Source: Dehalococcoidia bacterium (lineage in GTDB: Bacteria; Chloroflexota; Dehalococcoidia; Dehalococcoidales; DAOWLH01). From it: 18,408 nt of DNA. The position numbers and the translations under genes were made by a program. Location: NCBI GenBank assembly GCA_030643515.1, contig DAOWLH010000061.1, positions 1 through 18,408 on the forward strand, given 5' to 3'. This document shows positions 1 to 6,129 of this stretch, piece by piece (within the stretch, counting starts at the first letter, position 1; each line of letters starts with the position of its first letter). Below the pieces are notes generated by a model. The model was not told where the DNA came from, did not search any database, and worked only from the letters and a program-made list of their open reading frames with translations.

Positions 1-554
1 AGGCCCTTGATTAGATCCAGGATTTCAATTTGACGGTTAATACCCCGGTTGGCCGTCGGTTCATCCAGGAGGATGGCATGTGTTTGCTGGGCCAGGACAC
101 GAGCAATGACGACGCTCTGTATTTCTCCACCGGAGAGCTCGCTTATCCTTCGCTGGGACAGATGCCGGGTTGAAGTGTTTTCCATGGCCTGCCAGGCAAT
201 GTCCATGTCCTTGCGCCCTTCATACTGGAATAGTCCCAGGTGGGGATTTCGGCCCATCAGCACTATCTCAAAGGCAGTGAAAGCACTGGGCAGTAGCGGC
301 ATCTGGGGAATAACACCGAGCAAACGAGCCAGTTCTCGCCTCGGTATCCGGGATATATCTCGTCCATCCAGGAACACTTTGCCTGAACGGGGCGCAAGGA
401 CATAGCTCAGCGCTTTAATGATGGTTGACTTGCCGCAGCCGTTGGGCCCGACAAGCCCCAGCATCTGGCCGGGGTTTGCCTCCAGCGTAATACCTTCCAC
501 GACCACGCTTCGCCCGTAACCGAGGGTAACATCTTGTAAACTGAGTTTAATCAT
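1..554 (-). CDS. btuD: Cobalamin/iron-siderophore ABC transporter ATP-binding protein, 3' end outside window
   Basis: Cytoplasmic ATPase of a type II ABC importer, predicted to power corrinoid uptake with the upstream permease and binding protein. I translated the minus strand by hand from an ATG at 554. 184 codons are visible and the C-terminal part lies beyond position 1. Seen in order: Walker A GPNGCGKST at residues 36-44, Q-loop Gln84, signature LSGGE at 140-144, Walker B AILLDE at 160-165. The D-loop after Walker B reads NRGI (169-172) where relatives have H/N/S-L-D; the usual Asp is Gly. The gene begins 6 bases after the permease stop, so it is the last visible gene of the btuFCD operon. 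Specificity for cobalamin rather than iron rests on the upstream riboswitch, not on this protein. Confidence 0.9.
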   Translation of the reverse strand, partial: MIKLSLQDVTLGYGRSVVVEGITLEANPGQMLGLVGPNGCGKSTIIKALSYVLAPRSGKVFLDGRDISRIPRRELARLLGVIPQMPLLPSAFTAFEIVLMGRNPHLGLFQYEGRKDMDIAWQAMENTSTRHLSQRRISELSGGEIQSVVIARVLAQQTHAILLDEPTANRGINRQIEILDLIKG

Positions 555-560
555 CTTTCT

Positions 561-1652
561 CTAAAAAAGCATTTTTGCCCGGCGGCGTAGCAGAAAAAGG
601 AAGAATGGTGCTCCGAAGATAGCAGTGATTACTCCTATCGGTATCTCAGAGGGTGCTGCCATCGTGCGTGCCAGGACGTCGGCCAGAATGAGGAAAATGG
701 CGCCGCTGAGTATGGACAGTGGTAGTAGAAAGCGGTGGTCGGGCCCCCAGATTAAGCGTACGGCGTGGGGCACGATAATGCCGACAAAGCCGATGATACC
801 GACAAAGGAGACGGCGGCAGCGGTAACCAGCGTGGCCGCTATCAGCAGGATGATCTTGAGTCTTTCCACGTTGACTCCCAGTTGCTGTGCCTGCTCTTCG
901 TCAAACTGCATTATGTTGAGCGAGCGGGCGAAGAGAAGGATTACGGCCGCCCCGATGATAATAATTGGCAGAACAATCCATACCTCTGACCACTGGCTTA
1001 AGGAAAAGCTGCCGGTAAGCCAGAACAGAATGCTACGCACCATCTGGCCGCTGGTGAGAGCCAGATAAGCAACGATGGCTCCGAGAAGAGCTCCCAGCGC
1101 CACCCCGGCCAGGATAAGGGTGGTTAGCGGCATGGTTCGGCCCACCCGGGCCAGGCTATAGACGATGGCGATGCTGATCAGCGCCCCGGCAAAGGCCAGT
1201 ACCGGGATAAGACCGATGGACGTTCCGAGCAGGCTAACGGGTAAAAGGAAACCGATAACAGCCCCCAGGGCTGCGCCCTGAGCCACACCGATGAGGTATG
1301 GGTCGGCCAGAGGATTGCGAAACAGCCCCTGGTAGGTAGCGCCGGCTATTGACAGCGCAGCGCCAACCAGTCCGGCCAGGAGAACTCTGGGCAAGCGTAT
1401 CTCAAGAACAATGGTCTCCATGGCATCTGTCCATGTCGGTGTGATGTCAATGAAAGGCAGCTTGGAAATCAGGATGCTGGACGTGGTCGAAAAGGGAATG
1501 TCCACACTGCCGACGGTGGTGGCAAAGGATATCACCAGCAGTAACAGAGCCACAAGCCCCAGGATGGCATAGATACGCTTTCTCCAGCGGGGGTATACGG
1601 CCTGGTTCCTCCGCCTGCTGTCCGGCGCTGTTCGAGCCTGTTTTGGTGGCAT
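561..1652 (-). CDS. btuC: BtuC/FecCD-family ABC transporter permease
   Basis: Inner-membrane permease of a BtuCD-type importer; two copies would form the translocation channel. The 363-residue protein has a basic N-terminal cytoplasmic stretch (about residues 1-27), then about ten hydrophobic segments, as expected for FecCD permeases. The family-typical segment LPRVLLAGLVGAALSIAGAT follows the first periplasmic loop, and GLVGAALSIAGATYQGLFRN and VPHAVRL-type motifs are intact. Length is slightly above the usual 330-350 because of the basic N-terminus. The start is the ATG at 1652; no strong Shine-Dalgarno sequence precedes it, which may mean translation depends on coupling or on the intercistronic hairpin upstream. 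It lies between the binding protein and ATPase genes, same strand. Confidence 0.93.
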   Translation of the reverse strand: MPPKQARTAPDSRRRNQAVYPRWRKRIYAILGLVALLLLVISFATTVGSVDIPFSTTSSILISKLPFIDITPTWTDAMETIVLEIRLPRVLLAGLVGAALSIAGATYQGLFRNPLADPYLIGVAQGAALGAVIGFLLPVSLLGTSIGLIPVLAFAGALISIAIVYSLARVGRTMPLTTLILAGVALGALLGAIVAYLALTSGQMVRSILFWLTGSFSLSQWSEVWIVLPIIIIGAAVILLFARSLNIMQFDEEQAQQLGVNVERLKIILLIAATLVTAAAVSFVGIIGFVGIIVPHAVRLIWGPDHRFLLPLSILSGAIFLILADVLARTMAAPSEIPIGVITAIFGAPFFLFLLRRRAKMLF

Positions 1653-1683
1653 GGTTGAAATCTATCGCTGTTTATTTTTGTTA

Positions 1684-1719
1684 TGATGGGGAACAGGGCT
1701 AATACCCTGTTCCCCATCA
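1684..1719 (-). promoter_or_regulatory. Intercistronic RNA hairpin between btuF and btuC
   Basis: A perfect 15-bp inverted repeat (arms 1684-1698 and 1705-1719) with a 6-base loop lies 6 bases after the btuF stop. Read in the operon direction it is followed by ATAACAAAAATAAAC, an A-rich stretch without a U-tract, so it is not a classical intrinsic terminator. Such hairpins in binding-protein-dependent transporter operons often protect the upstream mRNA from 3' exonucleases, giving more binding protein than permease. That role is inferred here. Confidence 0.7.
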
Positions 1720-1725
1720 AGCTGG

Positions 1726-2676
1726 CTACTCTACCGGGCCGAATATCTCCGGGTGTATCAGCTTAGCCAGCAGTTCCAGTCCGTCAATCATTCGTGGTGT
1801 CGGGCGATTGGTCAGGTCGGCGTCGATACCGTATACCCGCTGGTTGATAAGGGCGGATACCCCGCTCAGCCTGGACTCGTTGAAAACAAATTGAAGGGAG
1901 ATGTCACCCCCTTCATAGTCTTCAACATTGGCGATAATCACCTCAGGATTGACATTGATAACTTCTTCCAGAGCCAGCGTTGGGTAGCCCTCTCCGGCGA
2001 TGGCGGCGATGTTGCTGCCACCGGCTTTTTCAATCATCTCGTGGATGCGGGTATCATTTCCCACCGACATGATTGGCTCGTGCCAGATGAGATACAGCAC
2101 TCTTGGCCTCTCCGTTTCTTTGAGATTGGCCGTTTTATTAGCTATGGCTTCAATTCTCTGCTCCATTTCAGCGGTGATTTTATAGGCCGCCTCTTGAGTG
2201 CCGGTGAGCCTGCCGATAAAGAGGATGGAATCCATTACCTCGTCAAGGGTCTTGGGTACCAGCGCAACCACGGTGAAGCCCAGTTGCTCCAGTGCGGGAA
2301 TGACCTCATGCTTGTGGACGTCGGTGGCCAGAATTAAATCCGGGGCTATGGTTACCACTTTTTCGATATCGACTTCGAAAAAACTGCCCACCTTTTCTTT
2401 GGTTGACGCTGCTTCCGGATAGTCGCAGGTATCGGTGACGCCAACCAGTCTGTCACCAAGGCCCAGGGCGAAGGCGACTTCGGTGTTGCTGGGGGCCAGA
2501 GAGACAATCTTTACCGGTTCTTTTTCTATGGTGACCACCCGGCCCAGGTCGTCGGTTATCGTTATGGGGAAGGTAGTCTCTTCATAGGATGAAGTTGTCG
2601 TCCCGGGCACTGGCTGACAGCCCATCAGCAGGACAGTCAGTGTCAGAGATAACAGCACCAGTCCAGTTTTTTTCAC
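1726..2676 (-). CDS. btuF: Cobalamin/iron-siderophore substrate-binding lipoprotein
   Basis: Extracytoplasmic binding protein that would deliver corrinoid to BtuCD. The start chosen is a GTG at 2676, preceded by AGGAGG with good spacing; it yields a 316-residue protein beginning VKKTGLVLL with a lipobox LLMGC, Cys20 being the lipidated residue. A longer ATG-like start at 2733 lies inside the terminator hairpin and is rejected. After the signal peptide comes the class III periplasmic binding fold: KIVSLAPSNTEVAFALG near residues 64-80, a motif typical of BtuF, then two lobes joined by a helix (about 170-195). A cobalamin riboswitch in the leader supports corrinoid as the ligand, although heme or siderophore proteins of this family look alike. 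First gene of the operon. Confidence 0.9.
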   Translation of the reverse strand: MKKTGLVLLSLTLTVLLMGCQPVPGTTTSSYEETTFPITITDDLGRVVTIEKEPVKIVSLAPSNTEVAFALGLGDRLVGVTDTCDYPEAASTKEKVGSFFEVDIEKVVTIAPDLILATDVHKHEVIPALEQLGFTVVALVPKTLDEVMDSILFIGRLTGTQEAAYKITAEMEQRIEAIANKTANLKETERPRVLYLIWHEPIMSVGNDTRIHEMIEKAGGSNIAAIAGEGYPTLALEEVINVNPEVIIANVEDYEGGDISLQFVFNESRLSGVSALINQRVYGIDADLTNRPTPRMIDGLELLAKLIHPEIFGPVE

Positions 2677-2707
2677 AATTACCTCCTGTGTATTTTGGGT
2701 AAGGCTT

Positions 2708-2737
2708 AAAAAAAATCCCTTGCCCTGGGGCAAGGGA
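2708..2737 (-). terminator. Intrinsic terminator of the cobalamin riboswitch (attenuator)
   Basis: On the minus strand a GC-rich stem (arms 2728-2737 and 2716-2725, sequence CCCTTGCC paired with GGCAAGGG) is followed immediately by eight U residues (2708-2715). It sits between the riboswitch aptamer and the btuF ribosome binding site, the position expected for a transcription-attenuating expression platform. Confidence 0.9.
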
Positions 2738-2935
2738 ATGCCTCATGTCTTACTGAACATGTAACACCTCCTGATCCCGCGGAGTCGTGTTGCCCTGGAG
2801 GTGCTGGCGTTCTGGCTGATGGTAACGGATTACCAATCACAGTAGGCGGTACTGCGCCGGAGTCTCACCGACTTGCTCTCCAGCTGAGCCCGAATCACTT
2901 CAGGCCCCTCCGGGCTGCCAATATTAAATTGTCGC
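2738..2935 (-). ncRNA. Cobalamin riboswitch (aptamer core about 2797-2911 plus linker to the terminator)
   Basis: Minus-strand leader with the hallmarks of a cobalamin riboswitch. AGTCGGTGAGACTCCGGCGC (about 2855-2874) is followed by the B12-box-like GCCTACTGTGA (about 2837-2847; consensus GCCACTGT, here with one extra base). Near the 3' end comes CAGCCAGAACGCCAGCACC, matching the conserved GTCAGGA-n-GCC region. A P1-like helix can form between GGAGGGGC (2904-2911) and GCACCTCC (2797-2804), with one mismatch. A promoter lies just upstream and an intrinsic terminator just downstream, so ligand binding should turn the btuFCD operon off by premature termination. Outer boundaries are approximate; class assignment is by motif only. 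Confidence 0.88.
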
Positions 2936-2945
2936 GAGTGCCGTA

Positions 2946-2974
2946 AGGTTACTCTCTTTGCCGGTACTTGTCAA
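2946..2974 (-). promoter_or_regulatory. Promoter of the riboswitch-btuFCD transcript
   Basis: A perfect -35 TTGACA (2969-2974), 17-base spacer and -10-like TAACCT (2946-2951) read on the minus strand. The predicted transcription start falls just upstream of the riboswitch aptamer. The -10 box is weak, the -35 ideal. Confidence 0.6.
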
Positions 2975-3005
2975 GACGGGACCGGGGTCATTGGGCACAC
3001 AGATT

Positions 3006-3035
3006 TTGATTAGTAGAGGGTGGTGCTGATATAAT
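3006..3035 (+). promoter_or_regulatory. Promoter of the ccdA-selenothioredoxin operon
   Basis: TTGATT (3006-3011), 18-base spacer, perfect TATAAT (3030-3035) on the plus strand, placing transcription start near 3042 and leaving a leader of about 55 bases before ccdA. It stands back to back with the btu promoter, their -35 boxes about 31 bases apart. Confidence 0.65.
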
Positions 3036-3096
3036 AAGTGCAGATATTTAGTGATACTACGGCTGACAACCTGATTCTGGTTATAGCTAACAACTT

Positions 3097-3786
3097 ATGG
3101 ACAACGTATCTTTTTTAGCAGCTTTCGGTGCCGGATTGGTCTCCTTCGTAGCCCCCTGTGTCCTGCCGCTGGTGCCTGTCTATCTGGCCAGCCTGGCCGG
3201 TCCGGAGATTCTTGAACCGGGAGCAAAAATCCGCCGGATGCCGATATTCTTGCATTCCCTCAGTTTTGTAATTGGCTTCTCTCTGGTCTTCACCTTGATG
3301 GGGACTCTGGCGGGGCTGACCGGGATTGTTATCAGCCCCCAGTCGGTAGTGGTGCAAAGAATTACCGGCAGCCTGTTGATAGTATTTGGCATCTTCATGC
3401 TGGCTGCTTTAAAAATCCCATGGCTGAACTACGAAAAGCGCCTATCACCTCCCTGGAGGATGACTGGTAGCTATTTTCGTTCGCTACTTATTGGCGGTGT
3501 CTTTACGCTGGCCTGGGTGCCGTGCTTGAGCCCGCTACTGGGAAGTGTGCTTGCTTTGGCCCTTAATTCGGAAACTGCAGGGCAGGGTTCCTTCTTGCTG
3601 GCCAGCTACTCCCTGGGACTGGGGCTTCCGTTTCTAATAATTGGTGCTGCTTTTGGTTTTATTAGCCCGCTCCTGAAGCGGATCTACAGATATTCAAGGT
3701 GGGTATATATTGCTGGTGGTGTCCTGCTGATAATTGTTGGCATACTCGTTATTACCAATAACATGGCCTGGATTTCGCAATGGTAA
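3097..3786 (+). CDS. ccdA: CcdA-type thiol:disulfide transmembrane electron carrier (DsbD family)
   Basis: Integral membrane protein that takes reducing equivalents from cytoplasmic thioredoxin and passes them to an extracytoplasmic thioredoxin-like partner, used in cytochrome c maturation or thiol repair. The 229-residue length and about six hydrophobic segments fit CcdA, the short form of DsbD. The two redox cysteines are present: Cys21 in VAPCVLPLVP (first membrane segment) and Cys143 in WVPCLSPLLG (fourth). The ATG at 3097 has no clear Shine-Dalgarno sequence, but no better start lies nearby. Its stop is 17 bases before a thioredoxin-like lipoprotein gene on the same strand, the classic ccdA-resA/tlpA pairing, so that lipoprotein is the likely electron acceptor. 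Confidence 0.92.
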   Translation: MDNVSFLAAFGAGLVSFVAPCVLPLVPVYLASLAGPEILEPGAKIRRMPIFLHSLSFVIGFSLVFTLMGTLAGLTGIVISPQSVVVQRITGSLLIVFGIFMLAALKIPWLNYEKRLSPPWRMTGSYFRSLLIGGVFTLAWVPCLSPLLGSVLALALNSETAGQGSFLLASYSLGLGLPFLIIGAAFGFISPLLKRIYRYSRWVYIAGGVLLIIVGILVITNNMAWISQW

Positions 3787-3803
3787 TAAAAAAGGAGATT
3801 AGC

Positions 3804-4328
3804 ATGTTGAAAAAAATGATAACGGCTGCGGTTGTGCTGGCTGCCCTGCTGGTTCTGGCCGGCTGCTCCTCGCCAGCATCGCAGAATGGCACCGGCCCGA
3901 CGGTGGGCTTCAGGGTGGGTGACCTTGCTCCAGATTTTGAGCTTTTGAACCTGGAGGGAGAGATGGTTACCTTGAGCGGCCTCAGGGGTAGCCCGGTGAT
4001 GATAAACTTCTGGACGACTACGTGAGGCTTCTGCCGGGAGGAACTCCCCTATTTAGAGGAGATACACCAAAAATTCTCATCACAATTAATGGCACTAAAG
4101 ATTGACATCAGGGAGGCGGCTGACACGATAAGGGATTACGTTGAGGATAACAATATGTCCATTCCAGCACTCCTTGATTCCAATGGAAACGTATCAATCA
4201 GCTATGGAGTCTTTGGCGTGCCGACTACCTTCTTCATCGATGAAAATGGTATAATTAAGCGGGTGAAGTATGGCCCTTTTAAGAGCGCCGGAGAAATCGA
4301 AAACTACCTGGAATCAATAATGCCGTAG
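3804..4328 (+). CDS. TlpA/ResA-like thioredoxin-fold lipoprotein, probable selenoprotein with in-frame TGA (UGFC active site)
   Basis: Extracytoplasmic thiol oxidoreductase, predicted partner of CcdA. The start is the ATG at 3804, six bases after AAGGAG. A signal peptide with lipobox LAGC (Cys21) is followed by the family segment VGDLAPDFELLNLEGEMVTL (38-57) and the strand VMINFW (65-70). Codon 74 (4023-4025) is TGA where relatives have the first Cys of WCxxC; the frame continues as GFCREELPYLEE with Cys77 intact, then IPALLDSNG (120-128) and the cis-Pro motif GVPTTFFIDENG (Pro140). Read through, it is 174 residues, normal for the family. There is no frameshift, and other genes in the window stop at TGA, so global recoding is unlikely. 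I interpret codon 74 as selenocysteine. The alternative is a nonsense mutation or base error; selA, selB and selC are not in the window. Confidence 0.8.
4023..4048 (+). promoter_or_regulatory. Candidate bacterial SECIS element
   Basis: The TGA (4023-4025) is followed 10 bases later by a 5-bp stem GGGAG (4036-4040) / CTCCC (4044-4048) closing a GAA triloop whose first base is G. Bacterial SECIS elements are stem-loops just downstream of the UGA, inside the coding sequence, with a G early in a small apical loop; the apical loop here begins 15 bases after the UGA, at the short end of what is usual. Found by eye; no folding was computed. Confidence 0.5.
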
Positions 4329-4356
4329 CATTATTGACAGGCGGGGAGATAAATAT

Positions 4357-4668
4357 ATGGGTGATGTTTTAGATGAAGCCTATGGCATAGTTGAGTGCAA
4401 GGAGTGTCCCTGGTATAAATCGTGTGTGATGCCCATGAGGTTCACCGCCGAGGATATCCGCCGTCAGCTGGCGTCTAGCACGCCGGAAGCTGATATACCC
4501 CAGCAGGCTGACCTCGGCATTCAGAATCTCATCTCCAGCATGGCAACTGCTGCCCAGAACTCGCTGCTGGAGGGTTGCCCCGTCTTCATCGGGCGTCTGC
4601 GTTCCGACTCCGAGCTGGCCCAGAGAGTAAAGAAAATGATGCAGAACTGGGGGCAGGAGAAGGAATAG
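4357..4668 (+). CDS. Small Cys-rich protein of unknown function
   Basis: I do not recognise this 103-residue protein. It has no signal peptide or membrane segment, so it is probably cytoplasmic. Four cysteines stand out: Cys14, Cys17 and Cys23 in ECKECPWYKSC and Cys74 in EGCPVFIGRL, a pattern that could bind zinc or an iron-sulfur cluster. The rest is mostly helical and charged toward the C-terminus. The ATG at 4357 follows GGGGAG, and the gene begins 28 bases after the selenothioredoxin stop on the same strand, so it is probably the third gene of the ccdA operon. It ends one base short of the convergent elp3 stop. A role in thiol or metal chemistry is a guess from context. Confidence 0.8.
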   Translation: MGDVLDEAYGIVECKECPWYKSCVMPMRFTAEDIRRQLASSTPEADIPQQADLGIQNLISSMATAAQNSLLEGCPVFIGRLRSDSELAQRVKKMMQNWGQEKE

Positions 4669-4669
4669 G

Positions 4670-6046
4670 CTATAGTTCCTTGACCATATAGCCGGCCTCA
4701 AGGGTGTAGCCTAAATCGGTGCGGTAATACTCGCGGGCGCCGACCCCGCTTAATACTGCCACTTGTCCAGCACCGAATTCACCAGAAGCAATCCTTTCCG
4801 CCGCCGTCAGCAGTTGCCTGCCCAGGCCTTTGTGCTGGGCAGCGGAACAGCTTCTTTCTCCCAGAGAGACCTCCTGCCCATAGATGTGCAGCTCTCTTAT
4901 TATGGCTGGTTTGCCGTTGGAGTGCCCCAGTCCGGGCAGGGCTTCTGTTTGCAGTCTCATCCGTAGAAGACCGAACAGAGTCTCTCGCTGGTCTTCGAAA
5001 GTCAGCAGAACCTCATGGCCGCCCGAAGCCTCATAGTCCATTCTTACCATTTGGGGTTGGCCTATCTCCCAGCCGTTTTTCAACCGGTGGCCGTACTCAC
5101 GGCAGCGGATACAGCGGCAAGAGGTCTGCCGTTGCTCCATCACCTTTTTTACGATGTCCCGCAGTGAGTCCCTGAGACCGGCGACAATGAACTTCGATGG
5201 TATATCGCGCAGCACCCGTGAGATTCGGACATATTTGGGCACCAGGGCCTTGATGCTGGCTGTTAAGTTAACCATAACATCATCTTCGTACGGCTGGTAT
5301 TTCCCCTGCTGGTACCAGATCTCAAGCTCGGTGCCGGTAACCACCATGGTCGGGTACAGCTTTAACCCGTCCGGCCGGAAGCGGTCATCACTAAACAGCT
5401 TGGCCGATAGCTCCAGGTCGTGCTCCGGAGTCGAGCCGGGCAGCCCCGGCATCCAGTGATAGTGCACCTTCAACCCGCATTCCTTGAGCGCTCTGGTAGC
5501 CCGGACTACGTCCTCAACCTGGTGCCCCCGTCTGACCAGACGGTAGATGTCATCATCCAGGGTCTGGACCCCAAGCTCCACCCTGGTGGTGCCAAACTCA
5601 ATCATACGGTTTATGTCTTCTGTTCGGCACCAGTCCGGCCTGGTCTCAATGCACAGGCCGACGCAGCGGTGACTGCCGGTCTCATTGATGCGCTGTGCCT
5701 CTACCAGCGTGGCGGACATTTCACCGTTGAGGGCATCGAAGCAGTTCCTGACAAACTGGTACTGATATTCCACGGGGCTGGCCAGGAAGGTGCCGCCCAT
5801 TATGATAAGTTCCACTTTATCAGTGGGGTGCCCCATTTCCGAAAATGTCTTCAAACGGAGCTTAACCTGCTCCCCGGCATCGTAGTCACAGGTTCTGGCC
5901 CGCAGCACCGCCGGCGACTCTGGCGTGTAGCTCTGTGGTGCGGCTGTATAGGTGGGGCAGTAAATGCATTGACCGGGACATGGCATTGGCCGGGTCATGA
6001 CTGCTATCGGGGTAACGCCGGAAATTGTCCTTGTCAGCTTCCTCAT
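4670..6046 (-). CDS. elp3: Elp3-family tRNA wobble uridine-34 modification enzyme (radical SAM plus GNAT acetyltransferase)
   Basis: Elp3 uses acetyl-CoA and a SAM-derived radical to form carboxymethyl-type groups on C5 of uridine 34 in tRNA. The 458-residue protein has an N-terminal radical SAM domain with the [4Fe-4S] cysteines Cys23, Cys27 and Cys30 in CPGQCIYC, the IMGGTF motif, and YPTMVVTGTEL. A Cys cluster at 310, 312 and 315 (CRCIRC) is the probable zinc site between the domains. The C-terminal GNAT domain has the acetyl-CoA loop QHKGLG at 404-409 and the AREYYRTDLGY region near 437-447. Length and order match Elp3 from Dehalococcoides mccartyi, where a bacterial structure is known. 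A divergent Trm9-like methyltransferase gene lies 83 bases away. Most bacteria use MnmE/MnmG here instead. Confidence 0.93.
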   Translation of the reverse strand: MRKLTRTISGVTPIAVMTRPMPCPGQCIYCPTYTAAPQSYTPESPAVLRARTCDYDAGEQVKLRLKTFSEMGHPTDKVELIIMGGTFLASPVEYQYQFVRNCFDALNGEMSATLVEAQRINETGSHRCVGLCIETRPDWCRTEDINRMIEFGTTRVELGVQTLDDDIYRLVRRGHQVEDVVRATRALKECGLKVHYHWMPGLPGSTPEHDLELSAKLFSDDRFRPDGLKLYPTMVVTGTELEIWYQQGKYQPYEDDVMVNLTASIKALVPKYVRISRVLRDIPSKFIVAGLRDSLRDIVKKVMEQRQTSCRCIRCREYGHRLKNGWEIGQPQMVRMDYEASGGHEVLLTFEDQRETLFGLLRMRLQTEALPGLGHSNGKPAIIRELHIYGQEVSLGERSCSAAQHKGLGRQLLTAAERIASGEFGAGQVAVLSGVGAREYYRTDLGYTLEAGYMVKEL

Positions 6047-6054
6047 AGTATACT
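6025..6054 (+). promoter_or_regulatory. Possible promoter of the methyltransferase operon
   Basis: TTGTCC (6025-6030), 18-base spacer and TATACT (6049-6054) on the plus strand, overlapping the 5' end of elp3. It would give a leader of about 70 bases before the methyltransferase. Moderate matches only. Confidence 0.35.
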
Positions 6055-6061
6055 CAATATC

Positions 6062-6090
6062 AGTCTAACAGCTTTTATCTGTAGCCACAA
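6062..6090 (-). promoter_or_regulatory. Possible promoter of elp3
   Basis: TTGTGG (6085-6090), 17-base spacer and TAGACT (6062-6067) on the minus strand. Transcription would begin about ten bases before the elp3 ATG, leaving a very short leader. Half-consensus boxes, so this is tentative. Confidence 0.3.
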
Positions 6091-6129
6091 ATAGTCACCA
6101 GGGCGTTTTTACGAAAGGCAGGAGAGGGT

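Noticed and set aside
1684..1719. Intrinsic terminator between btuF and btuC
   Set aside because: The perfect stem has no U-tract in either direction.
2677..2733. Upstream start for btuF at 2733
   Set aside because: It lies in the attenuator terminator and would place extra residues before a perfectly good lipoprotein signal peptide; the GTG at 2676 has AGGAGG.
3780..3803. Lipoprotein start at the ATG at 3780
   Set aside because: It overlaps the ccdA end and lacks a ribosome site; the ATG at 3804 follows AAGGAG and begins a clean signal peptide.
4023..4025. General reassignment of TGA to an amino acid (as in some candidate phyla)
   Set aside because: rpoB, the methyltransferase and the permease all stop at TGA at normal family length.
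4089..4328. Separate 79-residue gene starting at the ATG at 4089
   Set aside because: It is in the same frame as the lipoprotein, has no ribosome site, and holds only the C-terminal half of a thioredoxin fold, so it is the downstream part of the TGA-containing gene.
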